Positions 9,026 through 17,009 of a stretch of DNA of 64,000 bases are shown piece by piece. The position numbers and the translations under genes were made by a program. The notes under the pieces were generated by a model. It was not told where the DNA came from. It did no database searches and saw only the letters and a program-made list of their open reading frames with translations. Every line of letters begins with the position of its first letter. Position 1 is the first letter of the stretch. The stretch comes from Pseudalkalibacillus decolorationis (GTDB taxonomy: Bacteria > Bacillota > Bacilli > Bacillales > Fictibacillaceae): positions 344,019 to 408,018 of the forward strand of contig NZ_JANHJQ010000001.1 of the NCBI RefSeq assembly GCF_024609785.1, read 5' to 3'.

Positions 9026-9487
9026 TTACTCATTCTCACGCTTAATCAAATCCTTTAACTCATCTATAAACACGTTAATATCCTTGAATTGTCGATACAC
9101 AGATGCAAACCGAACATAAGCAACCTCATCAACCGAAGCCAAATGATCCATCACCATTTCACCAATATCCTTACTCTGCACCTCAGACACACCATTATTA
9201 CGCAAATCCTTCTCAACACTATTCACAACATCCTCTAATACTTCCAACGGAACAGGACGCTTCTCACACGCCTTAATCAACCCCCTCAGAAGCTTATCCC
9301 GATTGAACTCCTCCCTTGTGCCCTCTTTCTTCACGACAACCAACGGAATCTCCTCAACCGTCTCAAACGTTGTAAAACGATAATTACACTCCTCGCACTC
9401 ACGCCGCCTTCGAATCGAACGGCTACTATGAACAGGCCGAGAATCTAACACCCTGGTACCATTGTTTTGACAATTCGGACACCGCAT
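9026..9487 (-). CDS. nrdR: Transcriptional repressor NrdR
   Basis: Zinc-ribbon and ATP-cone protein that senses dATP/ATP and represses ribonucleotide reductase operons. The zinc ligands C3, C6, C31 and C34 are present, followed by the ATP-cone starting [12 protein letters not shown]. Length of 153 is standard. Codon use is odd: by hand count 17 GAG to 2 GAA and about 10 AAG to 1 AAA, with third positions almost all G or T, unlike neighbouring genes. No NrdR box or nrd operon is in the window. A family A repeat starts 15 bp upstream of the gene. Confidence 0.95.
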   Translation of the reverse strand: MRCPNCQNNGTRVLDSRPVHSSRSIRRRRECEECNYRFTTFETVEEIPLVVVKKEGTREEFNRDKLLRGLIKACEKRPVPLEVLEDVVNSVEKDLRNNGVSEVQSKDIGEMVMDHLASVDEVAYVRFASVYRQFKDINVFIDELKDLIKRENE

Positions 9488-9502
9488 TTAACCAACCCCA
9501 TC

Positions 9503-9648
9503 ATAAAGAAAACTTGGTAAAGCCAAGCCTTTGGTGCAGGCTGAGCCTTAGCTGCACTTATACTTAGGACTTAAACTTTTCCTCAACCTCTATTTGCTTC
9601 TTGCTGAAAAGTTATACATTCTAACGTGTAAAGAAAACTTGGTAAAGC
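9503..9648 (+). repeat. Family A repeat, copy A1 with expanded middle and a second head
   Basis: ATAAAGAAAACTTGG begins the copy, and CTTGG/CCAAG forms the first hairpin. The conserved GCTGCACTTATACTTA follows, then about 40 bp not found in other copies, then the tail TTCTAACGTGTAAAG. The tail runs directly into another head, AAAGAAAACTTGG (9630-9643), making a head-to-tail junction. Positions 9649-9811 between here and copy A2 hold only AT-rich sequence without a feature I can name. Confidence 0.7.
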
Positions 9649-9811
9649 CATTCTCCCTATACTATATTAAAAATAATCCTAATTTTAATTTACAAATTCA
9701 CACGGACAATAGTGTAATCCCTTTACATAATGATAGTAGAAAGGACTGTCAATGACAAGATATTTCGATTGATCTCGCTAATTTCCGAGCCCCATCTTAA
9801 TTTTTTTATAC

Positions 9812-9910
9812 ATAAAGAAAACTTGGCTAGCGCCAAGCCTTAGCGCAGGCGATCGCCTTAGTTGCGCTTATACTATAGAAAGTATTTTTATACCTTCTTA
9901 ACGTATAAAA
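9812..9910 (+). repeat. Family A repeat, copy A2 (full length)
   Basis: Full-length copy: head ATAAAGAAAACTTGG, hairpin CTTGGC/GCCAAG, hairpin AGCGCA/TGCGCT with GGCGATCGCC inside, then ATACTATAGAAAGTAT and the tail CTTCTTAACGTATAAAA. Its end overlaps the speD terminator. Confidence 0.8.
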
Positions 9911-9936
9911 AGGTGTGCTTTACGCACACCTTTGTG
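9906..9936 (-). terminator. Terminator of speD
   Basis: On the minus strand AAAGGTGTGC-GTAAA-GCACACCTTTTT forms a perfect 10-bp stem with a T-run, 62 nt past the stop codon. Confidence 0.85.
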
Positions 9937-9997
9937 TCCTATTTTCATACGTTAAGGAAAGCAAGATTACTTCCCAAGTAGCAAGGTCATATTCGTT

Positions 9998-10378
9998 TTA
10001 TAGTGCAGTTACTTTTTTTTGTCCGATTTTCACTGGACCCATTCCACGTGGCACCTCTAAATTCTCTTTGGAAGTTGCACCCAATGCCTCTGCAATATAA
10101 TCTGCAGCAACACTCGGATCTAGATCTCCACATGTATAAACATCAATACTAGCATAACCATGCTCTGGAAAACTGTGTATCGTAAGATGTGATTCCGAAA
10201 TGATCACCACACCGCTTACACCGTGGGGCGCAAATTTATGAAAAGCTACCTCACGAACTTCTGCACCTGATTTAAGTGCAGCTTCAACGAAGAGTTGTTC
10301 GATATAAGATATATTATTCAGCTTTTCTGAGTCACATCCCCAAAGCTCTGCAATTACGTGACGTCCCATTGTATCCAT
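9998..10378 (-). CDS. speD: S-adenosylmethionine decarboxylase proenzyme
   Basis: Pyruvoyl enzyme that decarboxylates S-adenosylmethionine to provide the aminopropyl donor for spermidine synthesis. With the start at MDTMGRHV, self-cleavage serine S63, H68 and C83 all fall at the positions known for the class 1B enzyme, and the length is 126 residues, as in B. subtilis. The SD AAGGGGG sits nine bases before this ATG and only three before the ATG two codons upstream, which favours the chosen start. It has its own promoter and a roughly 150-nt leader; in B. subtilis speD is read through from gapB. Confidence 0.95.
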   Translation of the reverse strand: MDTMGRHVIAELWGCDSEKLNNISYIEQLFVEAALKSGAEVREVAFHKFAPHGVSGVVIISESHLTIHSFPEHGYASIDVYTCGDLDPSVAADYIAEALGATSKENLEVPRGMGPVKIGQKKVTAL

Positions 10379-10522
10379 ATGCATAGTCCCCCTTTGTTTA
10401 AAGATCATGCCTTCAAAAGCATGCGGAAATGAACATCCACCACGGGGGAAAGTTAGTCCAAAGAGGTCCTAACCCTTTAAGTAGCATTCAGTCCCTATAT
10501 TGCTTATAACTGAAGTTCACGA
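10379..10522 (-). promoter_or_regulatory. Candidate structured leader of speD
   Basis: The leader contains a hairpin on GTTAG/CTAAC with inner CC/GG, a second on CATGC/GCATG near the gene, and a run CCCCC (minus strand, within TTTCCCCCGTGG) about 60 nt before the ribosome site GGGGG. CCCCC could mask the ribosome site. I know of no described riboswitch with this sequence in bacilli. It may be an ordinary long leader. Confidence 0.4.
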
Positions 10523-10527
10523 AGAAT

Positions 10528-10556
10528 AGTATACTTCTTTTACATTGTTTTTGCAA
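10528..10556 (-). promoter_or_regulatory. Sigma-A promoter of speD
   Basis: TTGCAA (10551-10556) and TATACT (10528-10533) with 17-bp spacing on the minus strand. The start would be near 10520. Confidence 0.7.
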
Positions 10557-10653
10557 GATGAAACGAGATATTTTTTGACCATTTAAGAATAATGATTTAA
10601 GCAGATTCCACTACGTTAGCAAACATTAATTACAAAAATATAGTCCAAATAAA

Positions 10654-10708
10654 GAAAAAGGGACTATCACATAAGGCTTTTAAAAACCTTGGACAGCCAC
10701 TTCTTTTC
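10654..10708 (-). terminator. Terminator of gapB
   Basis: On the minus strand GTGGCTGTC and GATAGTCCC pair with two G-U wobbles around an inner AAGG/CCTT stem, then TTTTT. It isolates gapB from speD. Confidence 0.65.
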
Positions 10709-10719
10709 AATTCGTAATT

Positions 10720-11769
10720 TTATGCAGTACCTAAAACCTTTTGTTCCGGAATAACCTTAACTTCATTCAACTTATCAGCTACCATTTCTGCTAGGTCTAC
10801 TACGCGGCAAGAATACCCCCACTCATTATCATACCATGCGAGTACTTTCACTTTTCGATCCTCAACAACCATAGTTGATAAACCGTCCACGATTGAAGAA
10901 TTTTCGTCTCCATTAAAGTCAATTGATACAAGTGGTGCAGTACTAAAACCAAGAACACCGTACATGGAGCCTCGAGAAGCCGCTTTAAACGCATCATTTA
11001 TTTGTTCAACCGTAACGTCTTTTTCGACATCGACAACTAAGTCGACTAGAGAAACGTTTGGAGTTGGTACACGTAAAGCCATGCCATGTAGCTTCCCTTC
11101 CATCTGTGGAAGGACCTTTGCAATTGCTTTTGCTGCTCCAGTGGAAGTAGGGATGATGGATTGACCACAAGCTCTAGCACGACGAAGGTCTTTATGTGGG
11201 TTATCAATGTTTTTTTGATCGTTTGTATAAGCATGAACCGTAGTCATCACGCCATTCGCAATTCCAAATTGTTCATCCAATACTTTTACGACTGGAGCAA
11301 GACAATTCGTTGTACAAGATGCGTTGGAAATGACATCGTGTTCTGCCGAGTTGTAAGCGTCATCATTTACTCCCATTACGATTGTGATATCTTCTTCTTT
11401 ACCAGGTGCAGTAATAATAACCTTTTTTGCACCAGCATCTATATGATAACCAGCTGTTTCCTTGGATGTAAATTTACCTGTCGCTTCGATAACGATATCA
11501 ACGCCCATTTCTTTCCAAGGAAGCTGTTTTGGATCACGACTGCTAACCAGTTTAACTTCTTTACCGTCTATGATTAAAGCATTTTCACGTGCTTCAACGT
11601 CTAGATCATACGTTCCATGGATACTATCGTACTTTACTAAATGTGCAAGTGTTTCTGAAGGATAGCTTGCATTTATCGCAACAACATCTAAATGTTGATC
11701 TTTCATCGCTTTACGAAAAACCATTCTTCCAATACGTCCAAACCCATTTATGGCTACTTTTGCTTTCAT
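10720..11769 (-). CDS. gapB: Glyceraldehyde-3-phosphate dehydrogenase GapB (gluconeogenic)
   Basis: Oxidises or forms glyceraldehyde-3-phosphate. The GapB type prefers NADP and works in gluconeogenesis. The Rossmann start [17 protein letters not shown] and catalytic Cys in SNASCTTNC are present. The GapB-specific segments DPKQLPW and [16 protein letters not shown] ([15 protein letters not shown]) distinguish it from glycolytic GapA. Length 349, about nine residues longer at the C-terminus than B. subtilis. A CcpN-like box covers the -10 region of its promoter, in keeping with repression during glycolysis. Confidence 0.95.
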   Translation of the reverse strand: MKAKVAINGFGRIGRMVFRKAMKDQHLDVVAINASYPSETLAHLVKYDSIHGTYDLDVEARENALIIDGKEVKLVSSRDPKQLPWKEMGVDIVIEATGKFTSKETAGYHIDAGAKKVIITAPGKEEDITIVMGVNDDAYNSAEHDVISNASCTTNCLAPVVKVLDEQFGIANGVMTTVHAYTNDQKNIDNPHKDLRRARACGQSIIPTSTGAAKAIAKVLPQMEGKLHGMALRVPTPNVSLVDLVVDVEKDVTVEQINDAFKAASRGSMYGVLGFSTAPLVSIDFNGDENSSIVDGLSTMVVEDRKVKVLAWYDNEWGYSCRVVDLAEMVADKLNEVKVIPEQKVLGTA

Positions 11770-11823
11770 GATGATTATCCCTCCACTATAAAGTGCTATA
11801 CTTTATTCTCTAAATCTAAAAGT

Positions 11824-11851
11824 AGTATAACATATATTATGCAATTGGGAA
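11824..11851 (-). promoter_or_regulatory. gapB promoter with CcpN-like operator
   Basis: TTCCCA (11846-11851) and TATACT (11824-11829) are 16 bp apart. TATGTTATACT (minus strand, 11824-11834) fits TRTGHYATAYW, the CcpN consensus as I remember it, and overlaps the -10 box. Repressor site by analogy with gapB of B. subtilis; not proven. Confidence 0.5.
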
Positions 11852-11873
11852 CCTTTTATTTTATTTAAAATCT

Positions 11874-11898
11874 AAAAAAAGGCCGTAGCCCGACCTTT
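11874..11898 (-). terminator. Terminator of polA-mutM-ytaF-coaE cluster
   Basis: On the minus strand AAAAAGGTCG-GGCTA-CGGCCTTTTTTT immediately follows the coaE stop codon. One G-U pair. Confidence 0.8.
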
Positions 11899-12489
11899 TT
11901 ATAGAACATCCCAGCTATTAAGAATATGTACAAGCTGATCGTTACTTTGTTGAACAGACTCATTATTATCAATAATTGCATCTGCCCATTCTCGTTTATC
12001 TTCCAGGGAAAGCTGTGAGCGAATCCTTGAAACTGCTTCTTCCTCGGTGGAATTATCCCTCTCCACTAACCGTTTCAATTGTGTTTCAGCACTTACATAC
12101 ACAAGGATAGTTCGATCTACGAAATGCGTCAATTTACTCTCAAATAGCAATGGGATATCCAATACAACGGTTTGATGATCTTCAAGGAACATATCCCTTC
12201 GATCAATCATGCTCTTTCTTACTGCAGGATGGACGATCCCATTAAGTATTTGCCTCTTTTCGGTATCGTTAAATACAATCGTACCTAACTTCTTTCGATC
12301 TATCGATTGATCAGGTAATAACAGTTCCTGACCAAATGCCTCAATAATTTGCTTATGTGCCTCTTCGCCCGGTTGGACAACCTCCCGAGCGATTAGGTCA
12401 GCATCAACTACAGGAATATTCAACTTTTTAATCATTGAAGAAATCGTACTCTTTCCGCTTGCGATCCCTCCTGTTAAACCAATTATCAC
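11899..12489 (-). CDS. coaE: Dephospho-CoA kinase
   Basis: Last step of coenzyme A synthesis, phosphorylating the ribose 3'-hydroxyl of dephospho-CoA. P-loop GGIASGKS at 7-14, the family DADLIAREVV and LDIPLLFE segments, and 196 residues, as expected. The start is GTG, with GAGGTG six bases upstream overlapping the TGA of ytaF, so the two genes are coupled. Ends at a terminator. Confidence 0.95.
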   Translation of the reverse strand: MIIGLTGGIASGKSTISSMIKKLNIPVVDADLIAREVVQPGEEAHKQIIEAFGQELLLPDQSIDRKKLGTIVFNDTEKRQILNGIVHPAVRKSMIDRRDMFLEDHQTVVLDIPLLFESKLTHFVDRTILVYVSAETQLKRLVERDNSTEEEAVSRIRSQLSLEDKREWADAIIDNNESVQQSNDQLVHILNSWDVL

Positions 12490-12498
12490 GATAACACC

Positions 12499-13149
12499 TC
12501 ACAATTTTAATACACCTAAAATAACAAGTAATACCCCTGGCAAATAACTTATTAACCGAATGAATGAAACAGAGGAAAACAATTGTCCAACCTTCATTCC
12601 AGCTATCAGAAATACGGAACTCATAATGGCCACAATCAAAGCTGTTTGCAAATGTGGAAATCCAAGTAACGAAGCACCAATTCCAGCTGCAAATGAATCT
12701 AGGGAAAGAGCTATTCCAAGCAATAACGCCTCTAATCCAGTAATTGTTCCTGAACGATCGATGTCTGCTGCATCAGGTGATCTTAAGATCTGAATAACAA
12801 TGCCAAGAGATCGGATCTCCTTGTTCCAGATGTACTTAGATGGCGATCTGTATGGCTCTTTTTGTTTTGTTGATTCAGATTTCGATTTAAACAATGGCCA
12901 CAGTACAAAAAAGCCTAGTAAGATAAGCAGAACACCACCGATTGTTTCTGCGAATTCTCCTGATATATACGTACTTAAGATCGTACCTACATTCATTGAA
13001 GCAAGCAACACCATTGCTGAACAGAAAGCAATCAAAGAAATCGAAAAATAAGTGATTTTCATCTTACGAATTCCGTAAGTGACACCTACACCAAAGCTGT
13101 CCATACTCACAGCAATGGTCAAGGTTAGTAGAGATATCCAACTAGTCAC
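12499..13149 (-). CDS. ytaF: Sporulation membrane protein YtaF
   Basis: Polytopic membrane protein of 216 residues related to the MntP manganese efflux family. It has two internal repeats, each with a short acidic motif (SMDSFGVGV near the N-terminus and SLDSFAAGI in the second half), and about six hydrophobic segments. A hydrophilic stretch rich in Lys/Ser sits between the two halves. YtaF is linked to sporulation in B. subtilis, its substrate unproven. It lies between mutM and coaE, the usual place. Confidence 0.88.
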   Translation of the reverse strand: MTSWISLLTLTIAVSMDSFGVGVTYGIRKMKITYFSISLIAFCSAMVLLASMNVGTILSTYISGEFAETIGGVLLILLGFFVLWPLFKSKSESTKQKEPYRSPSKYIWNKEIRSLGIVIQILRSPDAADIDRSGTITGLEALLLGIALSLDSFAAGIGASLLGFPHLQTALIVAIMSSVFLIAGMKVGQLFSSVSFIRLISYLPGVLLVILGVLKL

Positions 13150-13286
13150 GCCGATGAACCCTCCCTGCTTTCTTGCTAGGATAGTATATGGGAGGTGCCC
13201 ATCCGACGTACGACATTTTATTTTTCATCAAAACTTCTAAAGTCTCTTTACTTTGTATCTAGGTTAGGAGGTCACCTTTCGAACGA

Positions 13287-14114
13287 TCAATTGGCCTGAC
13301 ACGTTGGGCAGAAGTGTGTACCTCTCCCTCCAACAACAATTCTTAAGATCTCATTTCCACATGTAGAGCAAGGTTCACCTTTGCGTGAGTAAACCGCAAG
13401 TTGTTGTTGAAACATCCCCATCTCTCCTTGTGAATTAACATAAGAACGAATCGTACTTCCACCGTGATTGACAGCAATTTTCAGTGTTTCCACAATTGCT
13501 TGATGCAGTTCATTTACCTGCTTCTTATTCAAGGATCGTGCTGCAGTCTCCGGATGAATTTTCGCCTTAAATAACGCTTCATCCACATAAATATTTCCGA
13601 GACCGACAACAACCGTTTGATCTAACAAAACTGGTTTAATCTTTCGAGTCGTTCGTTGGAATAAAGCCATTAAATCGTCCGGGGTAAATTGATCCGATAA
13701 CGGTTCAGGTCCAAGCTGGGAAAGAGGAAGATCCTTTTCTTCCTCTCCTAGCTTGAATACGTGCATCGTACCGAATTTCCGTACATCCCGATACCTTAAC
13801 TCTGTTCCATCGGTAAATGAGAATATAACGTGGGTATGTTTATCCACTTCATCTTCTTTATTTGAGACGAGATAGCGACCTTCCATGCGCAGATGGGAGA
13901 CCAGTACAATCTCATTCATAACAATTTTAAGGAACTTTCCTCTTCTTCCAATCGACTGAATCGTTTGACCGATTACTAATAACCGAAACTGTTCCACATC
14001 ATCAGGCTGTTTAATGATCTTCGGCCATCTTACCTTAACATCATTTATTTTCTTTCCGATTATCAATGTTTCAAGTGTTCTTCTAACCGTTTCTACCTCT
14101 GGTAATTCAGGCAT
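13287..14114 (-). CDS. mutM: Formamidopyrimidine-DNA glycosylase
   Basis: Removes oxidised purines such as 8-oxoguanine and nicks the abasic site. The N-terminus PELPEVETVRRTL includes the catalytic Pro2 and Glu3 (after Met removal Pro1/Glu2). The helix-two-turn-helix and the C-terminal zinc finger CSTCGNE...FCPTC are complete. 275 residues, normal. Directly follows polA by 19 nt, as is common in bacilli, giving a repair pair. Confidence 0.96.
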   Translation of the reverse strand: MPELPEVETVRRTLETLIIGKKINDVKVRWPKIIKQPDDVEQFRLLVIGQTIQSIGRRGKFLKIVMNEIVLVSHLRMEGRYLVSNKEDEVDKHTHVIFSFTDGTELRYRDVRKFGTMHVFKLGEEEKDLPLSQLGPEPLSDQFTPDDLMALFQRTTRKIKPVLLDQTVVVGLGNIYVDEALFKAKIHPETAARSLNKKQVNELHQAIVETLKIAVNHGGSTIRSYVNSQGEMGMFQQQLAVYSRKGEPCSTCGNEILRIVVGGRGTHFCPTCQAN

Positions 14115-14133
14115 TATTGATCACCTTCACTAT

Positions 14134-16770
14134 TTACTTGGAATCATACCAGGTGTCCCCGTAAGAATAGTCTACCTTTAATGGGACATCTAACTGGATT
14201 GCGTGCTCCATAACATCTGGAACGATTTTCTCCAATATCTCGATCTCATCTTTAGGAACTTCAAATATTAGTTCGTCATGTACTTGTAAGAGCATACGAG
14301 TGTTCAGCCCTTCTTTTTTTATTCGCAGAGCCATGTCAACCATCGCCTTCTTAATAACATCGGCTGCCGACCCTTGAATCGGTGTGTTCATTGCGGTCCG
14401 TTCCGCAAAGCTTCTCAAATTAAAGTTTCTACTTGTAATTTCAGGTAAGTACCTTCTGCGATTTAACATCGTTGTTACAAAACCATCCTGTTTCGCCTGC
14501 TTAACGATATCGTCCATATATTGCTTTACCCCTGGAAAACTTTCGAAATAACGCTCGATAAATTGTTTAGCTTCTTTTCGGGTGATACCAAGGTTTTGGG
14601 ATAGTCCATAATCACTGATTCCATAAACAATACCGAAATTTACAGCCTTTGCCTGACGTCGCATGTCGGAAGTCACCTCATCTTCCGAAACATGAAAGAC
14701 ATCCATTGCAGTTTTGGTATGAATGTCTAATTCATTGTTGAAGGCTTCAATTAATTTATCGTCCTGAGCAATGTGTGCCAACACCCGTAATTCGATTTGA
14801 GAATAGTCAGCTGCAAACATTACCCAGTCTTTTTCAGATGGCACAAACGCCTGTCTAATCTTTCTTCCTGCCTCTAATCGAATCGGGATATTTTGTAAAT
14901 TTGGATCGATCGAGCTGAGACGACCAGTCTGAGCGAGTGCTTGATTAAATCGAGTGTGAATCTTATTTGTTTCACGGTTTACAACTTTCAACAACCCTTC
15001 GATATAGGTCGAATTTAATTTCCCAAGCTGTCGATAATAGAGAATCTCCTCGATTACTTCGTGCTTGTCCTTTAACTTTTCAAGTACATCAGCTGAAGTC
15101 GAGTATCCTGTTTTTGTTTTCTTTATTGCTGGGAGTTGAAGTTTCTCAAACAAGATTTCTCCAAGCTGTTTTGGAGAATTAATATTGAACTCTGTGCCAA
15201 CTAGCTCATAAATCTTCTTTTCTATTTTCTTGAGCTGATCCTCCAGTTCTGAACCCATATCCTGAAGTCGTTTTACATCGACTTGAACGCCTTGTTGCTC
15301 CATCTCACCAAGAACCAAAGACAAAGGCATCTCTAATTTATAAAATAGATCACCCTGTTCGTTTTTCTCGATGTTATCCTGCAACTTCGGTACAATTTCT
15401 TGAAGCACATTTGCTTTGCGAACAATATGTTCACCAAGTACATCCTGACTTGGGACTTTTTGTTTTGCCCCTTTACCGTACACTGCTTCATCACTTGAGA
15501 CGCCGTTTAATCCAAGACGTGAAGCAATCGAGTGAATATCATGAGCAGATTCGGATGGATTTAAGAGATACGAGGCAATTAGAGCATCAAACGTAACTCC
15601 TTTTAAATGAATTCCTTTCCAAGCTAACGAGACGATTGACTGTTTTGCATCAGAAACATATTTGTCAACCGTTTCATCTTCTAACCAGGTAACAAACGAA
15701 TCTGATTTTAAGGCGATATCAGTCGGAATAAAATACTTCCCTTTCTCGCATACAATACCGAATCCTAATATATCACCATGATGATAGTTCTCTTCTAAAC
15801 ACTCGATAATAATCGCTGCATTTGCACCAAGCTCTGATTGTGAGACGTTTTCAAGTATGTCATAGGTAATCTTTTCTGTTGGCTTTTCAGCTTCTACAGA
15901 AGCCCCAGGATCAATCCTTTCTAGTAAAGAATTGAATCCCAATTCTTTAAACAACATAACCACTTTATCAGAAACGTCATTATGGTACTCACAATTGTCT
16001 AATTGAACATCAATAGGTGAATTCACATCGATTGTCGCAAGCTTTTTACTCATTACTGCCTGCTCTTTATTGTCCTCAAGCTTTTCCTTAAGCTTCTTAC
16101 CAGACACCTTATCAATCGATTCAAGTACATTCTCAACAGTACCAAACTCTTTTAAAAGTTTGATCGCAGTCTTTTCACCGACTCCCGGAACTCCAGGTAT
16201 GTTATCAGAGCTATCACCCATAAGCCCCTTCATATCAATAATTTGCTCGGGTGTTAACCCATAGCGTTCCTCAACATGTTGAAGGTCATATGTATCCACG
16301 TCTGTAATTCCTTTTCGAGTAAGGGAGACCTTCACATTTTTATCAACAAGCTGCAACAGGTCTTTATCGCCTGTGATGACTTTGACATCCCATAGGTCCG
16401 AATTTGCATGTTTCGCTAATGTTCCGATGATGTCATCTGCTTCGTATTGTTCAAGCTCATAGCGTTTAATTTTAAATGCATCTAAAAGCTCGCGAATAAT
16501 CGGAAATTGTTCCGACAGTTCCGGAGGTGTCTTCTGACGACCACCTTTATACTCTTGATATGTTTTATGTCTGAATGTCGTTTTACCCGCATCGAATGCA
16601 ACAAGCACATGTGTAGGGGATTCTTCCTCTAGAACCTTTAAAAGCATCATAGTGAATCCGTAAACTGCATTCGTATAGACCCCTTTATCATTATTTAAAA
16701 GAGGGAGTGCAAAAAACGCCCGATAAGCAATACTATTTCCATCGATAAGTACGACTTTATTTTCACTCAT
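14134..16770 (-). CDS. polA: DNA polymerase I
   Basis: Fills gaps in repair and removes RNA primers. The 5' nuclease domain (LIDGNSIAYRAFFALP at the start, VTGDKDLLQLV) is complete. The middle domain lacks the acidic DxE exonuclease residues, so proofreading is probably absent as in other bacilli. The polymerase domain shows motif A (FAADYSQIELRVLAHIAQD), motif B (RRQAKAVNFGIVYG) and motif C (QVHDELIFEVP). 878 residues, typical. GAGGAGG precedes the ATG. First gene of polA-mutM-ytaF-coaE. Confidence 0.97.
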   Translation of the reverse strand: MSENKVVLIDGNSIAYRAFFALPLLNNDKGVYTNAVYGFTMMLLKVLEEESPTHVLVAFDAGKTTFRHKTYQEYKGGRQKTPPELSEQFPIIRELLDAFKIKRYELEQYEADDIIGTLAKHANSDLWDVKVITGDKDLLQLVDKNVKVSLTRKGITDVDTYDLQHVEERYGLTPEQIIDMKGLMGDSSDNIPGVPGVGEKTAIKLLKEFGTVENVLESIDKVSGKKLKEKLEDNKEQAVMSKKLATIDVNSPIDVQLDNCEYHNDVSDKVVMLFKELGFNSLLERIDPGASVEAEKPTEKITYDILENVSQSELGANAAIIIECLEENYHHGDILGFGIVCEKGKYFIPTDIALKSDSFVTWLEDETVDKYVSDAKQSIVSLAWKGIHLKGVTFDALIASYLLNPSESAHDIHSIASRLGLNGVSSDEAVYGKGAKQKVPSQDVLGEHIVRKANVLQEIVPKLQDNIEKNEQGDLFYKLEMPLSLVLGEMEQQGVQVDVKRLQDMGSELEDQLKKIEKKIYELVGTEFNINSPKQLGEILFEKLQLPAIKKTKTGYSTSADVLEKLKDKHEVIEEILYYRQLGKLNSTYIEGLLKVVNRETNKIHTRFNQALAQTGRLSSIDPNLQNIPIRLEAGRKIRQAFVPSEKDWVMFAADYSQIELRVLAHIAQDDKLIEAFNNELDIHTKTAMDVFHVSEDEVTSDMRRQAKAVNFGIVYGISDYGLSQNLGITRKEAKQFIERYFESFPGVKQYMDDIVKQAKQDGFVTTMLNRRRYLPEITSRNFNLRSFAERTAMNTPIQGSAADVIKKAMVDMALRIKKEGLNTRMLLQVHDELIFEVPKDEIEILEKIVPDVMEHAIQLDVPLKVDYSYGDTWYDSK

Positions 16771-16846
16771 TCGACTTCCTCCTCGTGAAACACACTAAAT
16801 TTATTCTACCACGTTTGTAAGTATACGTTCAAAAACTCGTTTGTAC

Positions 16847-16895
16847 AAAAAAAGAGGATTGACTCAGAGGAAACTGAGCCAATCCCGGAAAAAGG
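16847..16895 (-). terminator. Terminator of phoPR
   Basis: On the minus strand GGATTGGCTCAG-TTTCCT-CTGAGTCAATCC forms a strong stem with one G-U pair, followed by TCTTTTTTT. It lies about 115 nt past the phoR stop. Confidence 0.85.
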
Positions 16896-17009
16896 GGATC
16901 ATTCAAAAAAGGATTTACAACCTTACTATATCGGATCCATATAAATGCAGAATCAAATATGTGTAAATCTTTTGTAAAGTTATAGATTCCTTTTTGACGA
17001 TTCTCTAAT

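Noticed and set aside
9503..9910. Spaced repeats near nrdR considered as a CRISPR array
   Set aside because: Two family A copies about 300 bp apart with unequal spacing and dispersed copies elsewhere; no regular repeat-spacer pattern or cas genes.
11161..11577. 138-residue plus-strand frame opposite gapB
   Set aside because: Shadow of a strongly conserved gene; no ribosome site and a Cys/Phe-rich composition.
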